Shown piece after piece: positions 26,246 through 34,859 of a stretch of 50,290 nt of DNA. The position numbers and the translations under genes are program-made. This stretch comes from K189A clade bacterium. GTDB lineage: Bacteria; Pseudomonadota; Gammaproteobacteria; Pseudomonadales; Azotimanducaceae. Below the pieces are notes generated by a model. It worked only from the letters and a program-made list of their open reading frames with translations, made no database searches and was not told where the DNA came from. The stretch covers positions 1 through 50,290 of the forward strand of contig CACOYI010000009.1 in the NCBI GenBank assembly GCA_902631405.1. Direction: 5' to 3'. Positions within the stretch are counted from its first letter, which is position 1. Each line of letters begins with the position of its first letter.

Positions 26246-27388
26246 ATGAAAGAAACACTCGAAACATTAATTTCCGGTGTGGCCACCGTTTCATCCGATA
26301 TTGAGCAGTATTCAGATTGGGCGGAATATAACAGGAGATTACACCAGGATTCATTTTCAGCCATTGTCAGAGCCAAAGTACCTCGACTCTTTCTCCCAGA
26401 GAGCCTGGGAGGACTGGAGGTGGATCCCGTTACTTGTGCGAGGGTGTGTGAGGAAATCGCCTTGATCGACAGCGCAGCTGCTTGGCATGTCATGGTGTTC
26501 AATGCAGCGAAATTGATGGCATCTACCTGGCCGACTGAGTTGGTAGAAAGCCTATGGTTAGGCAATCCTGATCAGTTGGTCGCGGCCAGTGGCTACGTGC
26601 CTTTGACTCTCCAGGCAACAAACGGTGGCTACTCAGTAAGTGGTACCCAGCGTTTTGTCAGCGGAGGGCACTTTGCTCAGTTCCTGCTTTCGCCCGCCTT
26701 TTTAGGAGGTGAGTTGGGCATGGTGGTTGTTCCGGTGGATCACTGCGAGATCGAAGATAACTGGCACACCCTTGGTATGAGGGGTTCTGGAAGTGTAGAT
26801 GTTCACGTGAGAGACGTTGAGATACCCGCCCTGAACTTCATAAGGACTACAAGCCAGCCTATCGCGAACGAGCACTGCGAAGGAGACCTGTACCGTTGTC
26901 CCTCGAGAATCGTTTTTGCAACCTATGTGCCGGTAGCCCTCGCGCTCGCGAAAAAGGCGATTGGATTTCTGAGTGAGCTTGTTGAAGACAAAATATCGGT
27001 TGGTTCTGGCGCGAAAGTAAGAGATAAAAATGTCGCTCAGATCCACTTTGGAAGGGCGATGGCAAAGCATCGCGCCAGCTATTCTCTTTTTTACGAGGAA
27101 TTGGAGAAAACATGGGCAAGAGCTAAAGAGGGACTTACCGCCACTGATTCGGAACGAGCAGACCTTTATCTGGCTGGAACTCATGCGGTACAGGAGTCTG
27201 CGGAGGTTGTGCGTCACCTGGAAAGCATCGCGGCAACAACGGTCACCATGAGAAGCCATCCACTTGAACGAATTCATCGAGATATTGAAACACTACGACA
27301 TCATGGTTTCGTTAACGAATCTCGGTACGCGAGCGTTGCTCAAATATATTGGGGGGCGGAATTGGACTATCCCCCCTTATTAAGATGA
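26246..27388 (+). CDS. Acyl-CoA dehydrogenase-fold flavoprotein, probably group D monooxygenase-like
   Basis: 380 residues from ATG 26246, preceded by GGAAG. N-terminal helical domain, central beta domain containing WHTLGMRGSGSVDVHV at 173-188, C-terminal four-helix domain. The WxTLGMRGSGS pattern and the lack of the acyl-CoA dehydrogenase glutamate/tail signatures resemble flavin-dependent hydroxylases of the HsaA/DszC type rather than true beta-oxidation dehydrogenases. Such enzymes need a flavin reductase; none is nearby. First gene of a plus-strand run with a frameshifted gene, a methyltransferase and a 2OG-Fe(II) oxygenase. The 263 bp before it show no gene I trust. Confidence 0.75.
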   Translation: MKETLETLISGVATVSSDIEQYSDWAEYNRRLHQDSFSAIVRAKVPRLFLPESLGGLEVDPVTCARVCEEIALIDSAAAWHVMVFNAAKLMASTWPTELVESLWLGNPDQLVAASGYVPLTLQATNGGYSVSGTQRFVSGGHFAQFLLSPAFLGGELGMVVVPVDHCEIEDNWHTLGMRGSGSVDVHVRDVEIPALNFIRTTSQPIANEHCEGDLYRCPSRIVFATYVPVALALAKKAIGFLSELVEDKISVGSGAKVRDKNVAQIHFGRAMAKHRASYSLFYEELEKTWARAKEGLTATDSERADLYLAGTHAVQESAEVVRHLESIAATTVTMRSHPLERIHRDIETLRHHGFVNESRYASVAQIYWGAELDYPPLLR

Positions 27389-27414
27389 ATTTCGTCAATC
27401 CGGTTGTTTAGTTC

Positions 27415-27974
27415 ATGCTGCGATTTGTTCTTCACCATATTCGTTTTCAAAACTGGGATGCTTCCTGGAATTTTTTGGTGGAATTGAAAAAAGAGCGAAT
27501 ATTTGGGGGGTTTGGAGGGGAGTATTTGGCCTTTCCTCTCGGGAGTGCATAGTAATTTGCCCCGAGGGAGATTCCGACCAATCTTTTGTTGCGCCGGATG
27601 GAACAGAAATTATAAAAAGCGTAAATCTCTCTTCAACCGCTAGGCCGCAGAGCTCAGCGCCACTCACCCAATCTGGCCTTTATGTATTCCGCACATTTGA
27701 AATCGACAGAGAAAATATTGAAGCGGCGGTCGATTTATCGACGCGAGGTTGGTTATATTTCGAAGACCAACCCGATTTTGCCGCTCAGCCTATTGCTTTG
27801 TTCGAAGTTGCTTTAAAAACTTCGTGCTACTTGCTGTTGATTACATGGTACCGGGATTTCAGGTCATGGGAGCGATCTAGAGAACCGGATCCCGAAGCCA
27901 CCAAAAATTTTGTGGCCAGACAAAAACTAACGCATTCGACCCTCGCAATTGCTACAAGATTATGGGAAGAATAA
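27415..27974 (+). pseudogene. Conserved-looking protein split by a -1 frameshift at an A6 run
   Basis: No single frame from a normal start covers this 0.56 kb, yet two frames join into one sensible protein. From ATG 27415 the frame reads MLRFVLHHIRFQNWDASWNF then LVELKK up to the run AAAAAA. In the next frame the text continues RANIWGVWRGVFGLSSREC, later GLYVFRTFEIDRENIEAAV, TRGWLYFE, LLLITWYRDFRSWERSRE and RQKLTHSTLAIATRLWEE to TAA at 27972. One extra A in the run would restore about 186 codons. The first frame alone stops after 46 codons; the second has no standard start until 27.8 kb. It may be a small alpha/beta-barrel enzyme of the NIPSNAP/monooxygenase type, which is only a guess. Sequencing error, true mutation and programmed shifting are all possible. 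Confidence 0.6.
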
Positions 27975-27978
27975 TCGC

Positions 27979-28617
27979 GTGGATTCCAATTTAAGCGATC
28001 GAGAGAAATGGGATAAACGATACTTAGGTGGGTCATACGCTGATCGATCTTGGCCAAGCGCCTACCTCGAGGCGCTGCTGTCCCTGAGCGACTCATTGCC
28101 CAAAGGAGGAAGGGCCCTGGACTTAGCCTGTGGTAGGGGCCGAAATTCCATTTTCTTAGCTCGCAATAATTTTCTTGTAGATGCGATAGACATATCTCCA
28201 GTAGCCCTCAGATATGCTGTTCAAGAGTCGATTAAATCTAATCTCTCGATTAACTGGGTGCTAGCCGATTTGATGGAAAAGAAGCCGCCAATGCGAGGGC
28301 AAATAACTGCATCCTACGATCTGATTGTCATGTTTCGATTTGTGTCGAACGATTTGTTGGAATCACTGGTTAGTATGCTTGCTCCCAACGGAGTGCTGAT
28401 TTCGGAGCAGCACTTGGTCAAGTCTCAAAAAGACGAAACAGACCGAATTGTTGGCCCGAGTAGCAATCGATTTAGAGTCGAGAAGGGTTCTTTAAAGCAC
28501 ACCATCTTGAAAGCATGCCCTTCGGTTGACATTGTTGATGAATTTGAGGGTTTGGTTCAGGATCCAGATAGAGAGGTTGCACAAGTCTCGCGTATTTGTG
28601 TAGCGAGGAGGGTTTAA
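27979..28617 (+). CDS. Class I SAM-dependent methyltransferase (TehB-like)
   Basis: 212 residues from GTG 27979, four bases after the preceding stop and behind GGGAAGA. Motif I ALDLACGRGRNSIFLA (46-61) binds SAM; DAIDISP follows as motif II. Overall layout resembles TehB/thiol-type small-molecule methyltransferases. Substrate unknown. Stop overlaps the start of the next gene (TAATG). Confidence 0.85.
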   Translation: MDSNLSDREKWDKRYLGGSYADRSWPSAYLEALLSLSDSLPKGGRALDLACGRGRNSIFLARNNFLVDAIDISPVALRYAVQESIKSNLSINWVLADLMEKKPPMRGQITASYDLIVMFRFVSNDLLESLVSMLAPNGVLISEQHLVKSQKDETDRIVGPSSNRFRVEKGSLKHTILKACPSVDIVDEFEGLVQDPDREVAQVSRICVARRV

Positions 28618-29597
28618 TGAATTCGATTCCAGTAATTAGCTTGCATGACTATCACACGAGAGGATTATCGGGTGTCGATTGCGATGCACTCGCGCACGCC
28701 TGCAAGGATCATGGGTTCTTTATTGTCGAGCAGCATGGCGGTGAAAGTGCCGTCGATAATGCACTCAAACAAGCTAGAGAATTTTTTGCCTTACCTAAAG
28801 CCCAGAAAAAAGAAGTGCAGAGAGGCGAGAAAAATCCGCTCGGTTATTTTGACAGGGAACTAACTAAACGTAGAAGGGATCAAAAGGAAGTGTTTGATTT
28901 TAAGACGTCTGGAAAGTTGTCTGCAGATCCAATGAGACTGACACCCTGGCCGACATCTTTGCCCGGCTTCAAGCCAGCGCTGACAGATTTTTTTTCAACG
29001 TTTGAGGGTTTAGCTGAAGAAATTATGCGTCTTATGCTTGTCTCTCTTGGTTTTTCAGTTGAGGCGAGTCGGGTAATGTCAGAGGAGAATTTTGGAGAAT
29101 TACACACGAGTGCTGCACGACTTAACTACTATCCAATTAACGATCCACTTTCTGAGGACGAAGTAGAGGGCGTGACGCCGCTTGGGGACATGGCGTTGCA
29201 CCATCACACCGATCCTGGCGCCATAACGCTATTGATTCAGGACGACGCCGGTGGCTTGCAAGCCTTCTCAAATTCGTTGGGTTGGGTTGATGTGCCCCCC
29301 AGCGAGAACTCGATCGTAGTAAATGTAGGAGACGTGATGCAGGTTTGGACGAACGACGAATGCGTTGCCGGGGTCCACCGGGTAGTCCCTGTTGAACGAG
29401 ACAAGGGTCGATACAGCTTGCCCTTTTTTTATCAACCAAGAATAGATTCAGTAGTGGAGCCGTGGCCTATGAAAGATAAAAAGGCTTTGTATACGTCCTT
29501 CACTTGGAGAGACTATATAACGGGTCGAGTAACAGATAACTTTGCGGACTACGGGGTTGATGACATACAAATATCTAAATATCGGATCAATAGTTAG
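28617..29597 (+). CDS. 2OG-Fe(II) oxygenase of the isopenicillin N synthase family
   Basis: 326 residues. N-terminal non-haem dioxygenase domain (IPVISL..., DHGFFIVEQHG) and C-terminal jelly roll with iron ligands His197, Asp199 and His254 (HHHTDPGAITLLIQD; VAGVHRVV) and the 2-oxoglutarate-binding R265-Y-S267. Family covers oxidations from gibberellin-type hydroxylations to ethylene formation; substrate not predictable. Translationally coupled to the methyltransferase. Confidence 0.9.
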   Translation: MNSIPVISLHDYHTRGLSGVDCDALAHACKDHGFFIVEQHGGESAVDNALKQAREFFALPKAQKKEVQRGEKNPLGYFDRELTKRRRDQKEVFDFKTSGKLSADPMRLTPWPTSLPGFKPALTDFFSTFEGLAEEIMRLMLVSLGFSVEASRVMSEENFGELHTSAARLNYYPINDPLSEDEVEGVTPLGDMALHHHTDPGAITLLIQDDAGGLQAFSNSLGWVDVPPSENSIVVNVGDVMQVWTNDECVAGVHRVVPVERDKGRYSLPFFYQPRIDSVVEPWPMKDKKALYTSFTWRDYITGRVTDNFADYGVDDIQISKYRINS

Positions 29598-29666
29598 AAC
29601 CTATGCGTAGAAGCTAGTTCAGTTGCGAAGCGCATAAAAAGGAAATCTACGAAAAGGAGTAAAACG

Positions 29667-30254
29667 ATGAAAAGTTATTTTTTCAATCAGCTTGGTGCAT
29701 TTGTTCTGTTATTAAGCGCTACGGGTTATCTCAGCGCTGAATTAGAAACCTTTGATATAGACCCAACCCACACTTATCCAACGTTCGAGGCAGATCATAT
29801 GGGTGGTTTGTCTCTCTGGCGAGGCAAGATAAATTCCTCAACAGGAGTAATCAAGTTTGATGGCGAGGCTCAATCGGGGTCAGTAGATGTTCTTATGGAC
29901 ATGACTACCATCGACTTTGGTCTAGACGAGATGAATGAGCATGCGATGAGCGACGATATGTTTGATGTCGAGAATTATCCGACAGCTCGCTACGTGGGAG
30001 ACTTAGTGTTTGAAAATGGAGAGCCTAGCGAAGTGTCAGGCAAGCTAACCCTTCATGGTGTGACCAAACCGGTTTCTCTAAAAATAAACAGCTTTAAGTG
30101 TATGTTTCACCCCATGAAGCTCAAAAAAGCCTGCGGGGCCGATGCAGAAGGTAATCTTAAGCGAGACGATTTCGGCGTCGATTATGCAAAGACGTTTGGC
30201 TTCAATATGGATGTGAAACTTAGAATAAGTGTCGAAGGCTTGAAATCTAATTGA
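29667..30254 (+). CDS. yceI: YceI-family periplasmic lipid-binding protein
   Basis: 195 residues; signal peptide 1-24 (LLLSATGYLSA). The mature part starts FDIDPTHTYPTFEADHMGG and contains FDVENYPTARYVG and LTLHGVTKPVSL, hallmarks of the YceI lipocalin-like beta-barrel that holds polyisoprenoids or similar amphiphiles. A two-cysteine insert (KCMFHPMKLKKACGADAEG) occurs in the subgroup. A good AAAAGGAG ribosome site precedes ATG. Converges on the thiolase gene. Confidence 0.92.
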   Translation: MKSYFFNQLGAFVLLLSATGYLSAELETFDIDPTHTYPTFEADHMGGLSLWRGKINSSTGVIKFDGEAQSGSVDVLMDMTTIDFGLDEMNEHAMSDDMFDVENYPTARYVGDLVFENGEPSEVSGKLTLHGVTKPVSLKINSFKCMFHPMKLKKACGADAEGNLKRDDFGVDYAKTFGFNMDVKLRISVEGLKSN

Positions 30255-30286
30255 CTACTCTCGAGGACGCACGCTTCATAGGCTCT

Positions 30287-31423
30287 TCAATCGGTAGCGT
30301 TTGAAAATACAATACAACCAGACGCACCGAACATACCGCCTACGCCGAGACAAACTGAGACCTCAGCATTGCTGACTTGTGCGGGAGCTGTTCCTCTCAT
30401 TTGCCTTACGCTTTCTTGGAGGGCATACATCCCGTACATGCCAGAGTGCATGTAGGACAATCCTCCTCCGTTGGTATTCATTGGCAATTTGCCACCGGGA
30501 GCCGTGTTTTGCTCCCAAATAAAATCTGGCGCCTCTCCGGGTTTACAGAATCCAAGGTCTTCCAGGCCATAAATTGGCAGATGAGCGAAAGCATCGTACA
30601 CCATTAAGTGATCAACATCCGAGTGTTTCACACCGGCCTGCTGCATTGCAGCCGGTCCAGCTACTCTAAATGCCCTCGAGCTCGTGAGGTCTTCCATCTG
30701 GCTGATCATCGGTGTTTCAACGCTCTCGCCACAACCCAGAATGAAGACAGGCTTTTGTGGAAAATCCTTTGCCCGATTATTCAAGGTAAGAATTAGAGCC
30801 CCGCCGCCGTCAGTCACTAAGCAGCACTCCAAGAGGTGAAATGGATAAGCAATGAGCTTTGATTCGAGTACATCATCCACCGTTATCAGGTCTCGAAAGC
30901 TAGCCCTTGGATTTTTAGAGGCCCACTCGCGTTGAACAACTGCCACCATGGCTAGCTGCTCATGACTCATTCCATAGGTCTTCATGTATCGCAGTACAGG
31001 AAGTGTAAATAATGTTGGAGGGCCCATAGGACCAAAAGGAGCCTCGAATTGTCCTTGAAGCGAGGCTGGTGCGCGACCAAAGCCATCTCTCCCAATACCA
31101 GATCGACCGCTCTCTCCGTGCGTAATCAGAACGGTTGTGCACTGACCTGTGACAAGAGCAGCAACAGCATGCCTCACGTGAAGCATGAAGGAGCAACCGC
31201 CTACTGCAGTGCCGTCGACCCAAGTCGGTGTAATTCCTAGATAATGTGCGAGATCTGTCGGGCGGCTCCCCGCGGTCGCCAGCCCATCAATATCCTTTGC
31301 TGAAATTCCAGCATCCTGGAGAGCGTTGAGCGCGGCGTCTGCGTGCAGCTGTATTTGACTCATACCCGGAACTTTTCCAAGCTCGGTCGTTTCAGCGGCG
31401 CCTACAACAGCAACGCCGGTCAT
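30287..31423 (-). CDS. Thiolase-family acyltransferase (SCP-x/lipid-transfer type)
   Basis: 378 residues. The thiolase fold is recognisable, with a complete triad: Cys77 in AVGGCSFM, His326 in GGGLSYMHSG and Cys358 in VCLGVGGMFGASG. This is the nondecarboxylating SCP-x subgroup; its Ltp2-type aldolase cousins have lost these cysteines, so real thiolysis or Claisen chemistry is likely. It is paired by a 4-base overlap with a DUF35 gene, the usual obligate partner of this subgroup. In actinobacteria such pairs shorten steroid side chains; the substrate here is unknown. Confidence 0.86.
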   Translation of the reverse strand: MTGVAVVGAAETTELGKVPGMSQIQLHADAALNALQDAGISAKDIDGLATAGSRPTDLAHYLGITPTWVDGTAVGGCSFMLHVRHAVAALVTGQCTTVLITHGESGRSGIGRDGFGRAPASLQGQFEAPFGPMGPPTLFTLPVLRYMKTYGMSHEQLAMVAVVQREWASKNPRASFRDLITVDDVLESKLIAYPFHLLECCLVTDGGGALILTLNNRAKDFPQKPVFILGCGESVETPMISQMEDLTSSRAFRVAGPAAMQQAGVKHSDVDHLMVYDAFAHLPIYGLEDLGFCKPGEAPDFIWEQNTAPGGKLPMNTNGGGLSYMHSGMYGMYALQESVRQMRGTAPAQVSNAEVSVCLGVGGMFGASGCIVFSNATD

Positions 31424-31845
31424 ATTTTGTCTCTCTCGCGCCTGAAAAATGGCAGCGTAATCTCGTCATTAATCTTTTGAAAAACGACCTCGAGGGCCAT
31501 GTCCAAGTCAAGTTGCTCGGGTGTTTGTTCGCACTCCACTATGTTAGTCATCATCCTTGGTCCCTCCTCAAGTTTGACTAACGCTATAGCGTAGGGTCCA
31601 TTAAAGGCTGGATGGGGGCGGTGGCTGATTACGTAGCTATCGAGAGTAGCTTTCCCTGATGCCTGAAATACACCGATATTGCGGGAGCTACAGCAGGGGC
31701 AGAATGGACGTGGTGGGAAATAGACCTCAGCACATTCATTGCATCGCTGCAGCCTGAGTTCGTTCTCCCTCGTGCCATCCCAGAAATGTTGTGTCTCCGG
31801 TGTAGGGACCGGTAGCTGGCGAATGTTACCTGACAAAGAATACAC
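31420..31845 (-). CDS. DUF35 OB-fold/zinc-ribbon protein, thiolase partner
   Basis: 141 residues, apparent GTG start. N-terminal helix with PETQHFWDGT, rubredoxin-like zinc ribbon Cys35-x2-Cys38 and Cys49-x2-Cys52, then an OB-fold (SYVISHRPHPAFNGPYAIALVKLEEG). DUF35 proteins bind acyl-CoA and stabilise thiolase or aldolase partners (ChsH2-type). Overlaps the thiolase gene. Divergent from the GFA gene. Confidence 0.9.
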   Translation of the reverse strand: MYSLSGNIRQLPVPTPETQHFWDGTRENELRLQRCNECAEVYFPPRPFCPCCSSRNIGVFQASGKATLDSYVISHRPHPAFNGPYAIALVKLEEGPRMMTNIVECEQTPEQLDLDMALEVVFQKINDEITLPFFRRERDKI

Positions 31846-31913
31846 TTAAAAAAAAAGCAGTATGAATGATAGAGTTTCGAAGTCCAGTATCCGCGTGATT
31901 GGAGAGGTCGATT

Positions 31914-32327
31914 ATGGAAGTTCACGGCAGATGTCATTGTGGTCAGATTGAGTTTGTTACGCAGTCGGAACCTCGTTCCGTAATATGTCATTGCACCGAT
32001 TGCCAGATCATGTCTGGAGGACCCTATCGCGCCATTACTCAGACCTCAGAGGATGACTTTCGATTAACGAAAGGTGTCCTCAAGAAGTACTACAAGACTG
32101 GTGACAGCGGTAACAAGAGGGAATTGGCTTTTTGTGGGGATTGCGGGTCCCATATTTATGCTACGTCAGCTCTTGAAGATGGATCATCAGCGCCGAGATT
32201 TTTTGGAATTCGGGTTGGAGTTTTACGAGAAATGGAAAAGTTAAAACCGATAGCTCAGGTTTGGACTGACTCAAAGGTGAGTTGGATAAACGAATTCGAT
32301 ACTTTGCCCGGCACGCCGCAACAATAG
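31914..32327 (+). CDS. GFA-family (glutathione-dependent formaldehyde-activating-like) zinc protein
   Basis: 137 residues from ATG 31914 behind GGAGAGG. Zinc cysteines Cys7-x-Cys9, Cys25-x-Cys27-x2-Cys30 and Cys74-x2-Cys77 form the mss4-like GFA fold (GRCHCG, ICHCTDCQ, CGDCGSH). Most members are not true formaldehyde-activating enzymes; a glutathione-adduct role is plausible given the GST gene 10 bases downstream. Confidence 0.9.
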   Translation: MEVHGRCHCGQIEFVTQSEPRSVICHCTDCQIMSGGPYRAITQTSEDDFRLTKGVLKKYYKTGDSGNKRELAFCGDCGSHIYATSALEDGSSAPRFFGIRVGVLREMEKLKPIAQVWTDSKVSWINEFDTLPGTPQQ

Positions 32328-32337
32328 GAGGAGCAGG

Positions 32338-32982
32338 ATGCCGATCCTTTTTAGTTTTAGACGTTGTCCCTACGCAATAAGAGCGAGACTGGCTCTAGCG
32401 GAGTGCAGAATACCCGTAACCTTGAGGGAAGTATCTCTCAAGAACAAGCCTCCCGAATTATTGCGGTGCTCGAAGAAAGGAACGGTTCCGGTATTAGTTA
32501 CCGATTTAGGTCAGGTTATCGACGAAAGTACTGACATCATGATTTGGGCTGTCGAGCAAAAGTTCGGTCGGGGTAGTTCTCTTGTGGAAGAGAGAGCGGG
32601 TAGTCTGGCCTGGGTGGGTCGCTTCGACGATGAGTTCAAGCCTTCGCTTGATAAGTACAAATACCATCGCACTACTGATGAAAAGTCGAGAGAATACTAT
32701 AGAGACAGGAATCTTGGATGGTTGTCTGCTATCAATGATCGAATTCCCGCGTGGGTCGATCGTCGATCAGATTCCTTGAGCCTTGAAGAAATGGCTCTTT
32801 TGCCTTTTATTCGTCAGTACGCCGCAGTTGATCCGCTATGGTTTCAGTCGTTACCGTATTCTTGGCTTTCGGATTGGCTGGATCAGTGGATAAGAGATCC
32901 TATGTTTATGGGAGTTATGAAAAAATATCCCTTCTGGGACGAAGGGAGCGAGGGAATTGATTGGCGGCCCTGGGCTGCCTGA
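32338..32982 (+). CDS. Glutathione S-transferase family protein
   Basis: 214 residues, strong AGGAGGAG ribosome site. Thioredoxin-like N-domain with RRCPYAIRARLAL (Cys10 in the position of the glutaredoxin-type cysteine), cis-proline GTVPVLV and DESTDIMIW; helical C-domain follows. The CPYA start resembles glutaredoxin-2/omega-like GSTs that act by thiol chemistry. Start of the next gene is 11 bases after its stop. Confidence 0.85.
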   Translation: MPILFSFRRCPYAIRARLALAECRIPVTLREVSLKNKPPELLRCSKKGTVPVLVTDLGQVIDESTDIMIWAVEQKFGRGSSLVEERAGSLAWVGRFDDEFKPSLDKYKYHRTTDEKSREYYRDRNLGWLSAINDRIPAWVDRRSDSLSLEEMALLPFIRQYAAVDPLWFQSLPYSWLSDWLDQWIRDPMFMGVMKKYPFWDEGSEGIDWRPWAA

Positions 32983-32993
32983 GGAGAGAAGAA

Positions 32994-33866
32994 ATGCAAC
33001 AATGGCTGATAGGAGTTGTGGTGAGTCTGTTTATTGTGACAGTCTCGGCAGGCGTCGCTCTGTTGGGCGGCGATGGAGGGCAACAATTCAGAGGGTTATC
33101 TGTATTTGTTTGGTGTGGGATTTTTGCGTTTGCAGTTCAGTGGATATTATTCATTCACGCTTGGTCCATTCGCAGTGAAAAGTATTTTGATCTAGCAGGT
33201 AGTTTGACTTACGTCACCGTCTTTCTTTCGGCACTGCTCCTAGTTGGTCGCTTGGACCTTCGCTCAGTATTAATCGTACTGCTCGTTCTAGTTTGGGCTT
33301 TACGATTGGGCCCCTTTTTATACTCTCGTATCAGGGCAGCGGGACACGATAAACGTTTCGTTTCGATACGTAATTCTTTCCCTACTTTTTTCATGACTTG
33401 GACTTTGCAGGGCGGTTGGGTCTATCTCACTGGATGCGCCGGCTTGGCGGCAGTGACTTCGGGTGTTTCTGTGGGTCCGGACTGGACATTATATTTAGGC
33501 TTTAGCCTCTGGTGTTTTGGTTTCATCGTTGAGGTTGTTTCTGATCGCCAAAAGACCGCATTTCGAGCAATAGAAGAGAATTCAGATCGGTTCATATCGA
33601 CCGGACTTTGGGCGTGGTCCCGTCATCCAAATTATTTTGGTGAGATCGTGCTGTGGTTGGGGATCGCGATAATAGCTTTTCCTGTGCTTCAGGGTTTACA
33701 GATCTTCACCATGTTGGCTCCGCTATGGGTCATTCTACAGATGACGGTGATTAGCGGCACACGGATGTTAGAGCCCCGCGCAGACAAAAAATGGGGTAAA
33801 GACGAAGATTATCAGACCTACAAGAAAAGAACCCCATTACTGATGTTGTGGCCACCCAGACGATGA
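32994..33866 (+). CDS. DUF1295 membrane protein (steroid 5-alpha-reductase-like C-terminus)
   Basis: 290 residues from ATG 32994 (GAGGAG upstream); about seven membrane helices. C-terminal signature GLWAWSRHPNYFGEIVLWLG and the terminal LEPRADKKWGKDEDYQTYKKRTP are typical of DUF1295 and of sterol reductases/ICMT. NAD(P)H-dependent reduction of an enone is plausible by homology but untested in most members. Overlaps the downstream SMP-30 gene by 4 bases. Confidence 0.9.
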   Translation: MQQWLIGVVVSLFIVTVSAGVALLGGDGGQQFRGLSVFVWCGIFAFAVQWILFIHAWSIRSEKYFDLAGSLTYVTVFLSALLLVGRLDLRSVLIVLLVLVWALRLGPFLYSRIRAAGHDKRFVSIRNSFPTFFMTWTLQGGWVYLTGCAGLAAVTSGVSVGPDWTLYLGFSLWCFGFIVEVVSDRQKTAFRAIEENSDRFISTGLWAWSRHPNYFGEIVLWLGIAIIAFPVLQGLQIFTMLAPLWVILQMTVISGTRMLEPRADKKWGKDEDYQTYKKRTPLLMLWPPRR

Positions 33867-34843
33867 GCGATTTCGATAGGAAGTTGGACAGAGACTGGTC
33901 CGCGCCGATCAGGTACCCCGATCCAGCTGTTGAGGTGTTAGACAAACGGTTTGCTGAGTGTCTCGTCGGTAATGCTTCTCTGGAGCGGCTTTGGACTGGC
34001 GGTAGGTGGAACGAGGGACCAGTTTGGTTTGGAGACCAGCGTTCTTTGATATGGAGCGATATACCTAATAATCGAATGCTTTGCTGGAGCGAATCAGACG
34101 AAAGCGTGAGGGTTTTTCGGAGTCCATCTGAGTTCTCAAATGGCAACACGAGAGATCGCGAGGGGCGATTAATTACTTGCGAACACGGCACTCGTCGGGT
34201 CACGAGGACGGAGCGCAGCGGTGTGATAACGACGCTGATAGATAAATTTGAAGATAAAAGACTAAACGCGCCCAATGACGTTGTTGTGCATCCTGATGGG
34301 GGAGTTTGGTTCACAGATCCCGGATATGGGGCACTTGGACACTATGAAGGACACCTGGGGGATTTAGAACTGCCGACACGAGTCTACCGATTGGATCCTG
34401 AGAAAGGCTCTGCTTCGGTTGTTGATGAGTCTTTAGAGAAGCCTAACGGTCTAGCATTTTCCCCCGACTTCAAGACACTTTACGTTAGTGATACAGGTGC
34501 CTCCCACAAAGACGGGCACCCCAGGCAGATTCATGCATTTGATGTTTCTACTAAAAATGAAGTGTCGGGGCATCGGGTTTTTTGTGATCTTGGGCCAGCT
34601 ATGCCTGATGGTTTTCGACTGGACCTTGCTGGAAACGTTTGGACTAGTGCAGGTTGGGCAGGACCGGAGCATGATGGCGTTCAGATTTTTGCTTCGGACG
34701 GCACCAAGATCGGAGCAATACATTTGCCTGAAGGAGTATCTAACCTGTGCTTCGGTGGAATTAAACGGAACAGATTGTTCATCACTGGTGGGCAATCTAT
34801 TTTTAGTCTTTATGTTGCTGTCCAGGGTATGCCTTACCTTTAG
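33863..34843 (+). CDS. SMP-30/gluconolactonase family hydrolase
   Basis: 326 residues from ATG 33863. Six-bladed propeller with the metal-site residues in their motifs: Glu51 (NEGPVWFG), Asn138 (LNAPNDVVVHPDGG), Asn195 (EKPNGLAFS) and Asp210 (LYVSDTG). No signal peptide, so cytoplasmic. Family hydrolyses sugar or other lactones. Last gene of the GFA-GST-DUF1295 operon, converging on the cyclase gene, itself a possible lactone or amide hydrolase. Confidence 0.9.
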   Translation: MSDFDRKLDRDWSAPIRYPDPAVEVLDKRFAECLVGNASLERLWTGGRWNEGPVWFGDQRSLIWSDIPNNRMLCWSESDESVRVFRSPSEFSNGNTRDREGRLITCEHGTRRVTRTERSGVITTLIDKFEDKRLNAPNDVVVHPDGGVWFTDPGYGALGHYEGHLGDLELPTRVYRLDPEKGSASVVDESLEKPNGLAFSPDFKTLYVSDTGASHKDGHPRQIHAFDVSTKNEVSGHRVFCDLGPAMPDGFRLDLAGNVWTSAGWAGPEHDGVQIFASDGTKIGAIHLPEGVSNLCFGGIKRNRLFITGGQSIFSLYVAVQGMPYL

Positions 34844-34859
34844 ATAAAGCTGCCGCTCC

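Noticed and set aside
25986-26249. 87-codon plus-strand frame with a CANCP sequence after cysQ
   Set aside because: Low-complexity basic sequence, overlaps the start of the flavoprotein gene, no recognisable family.
26702-27277. 191-codon minus-strand frame inside the flavoprotein gene
   Set aside because: Antisense shadow; no motifs and no ribosome site.
30287-31423. Reading the thiolase-like protein as a retro-aldolase (Ltp2)
   Set aside because: Both catalytic cysteines and the histidine of thiolases are present.
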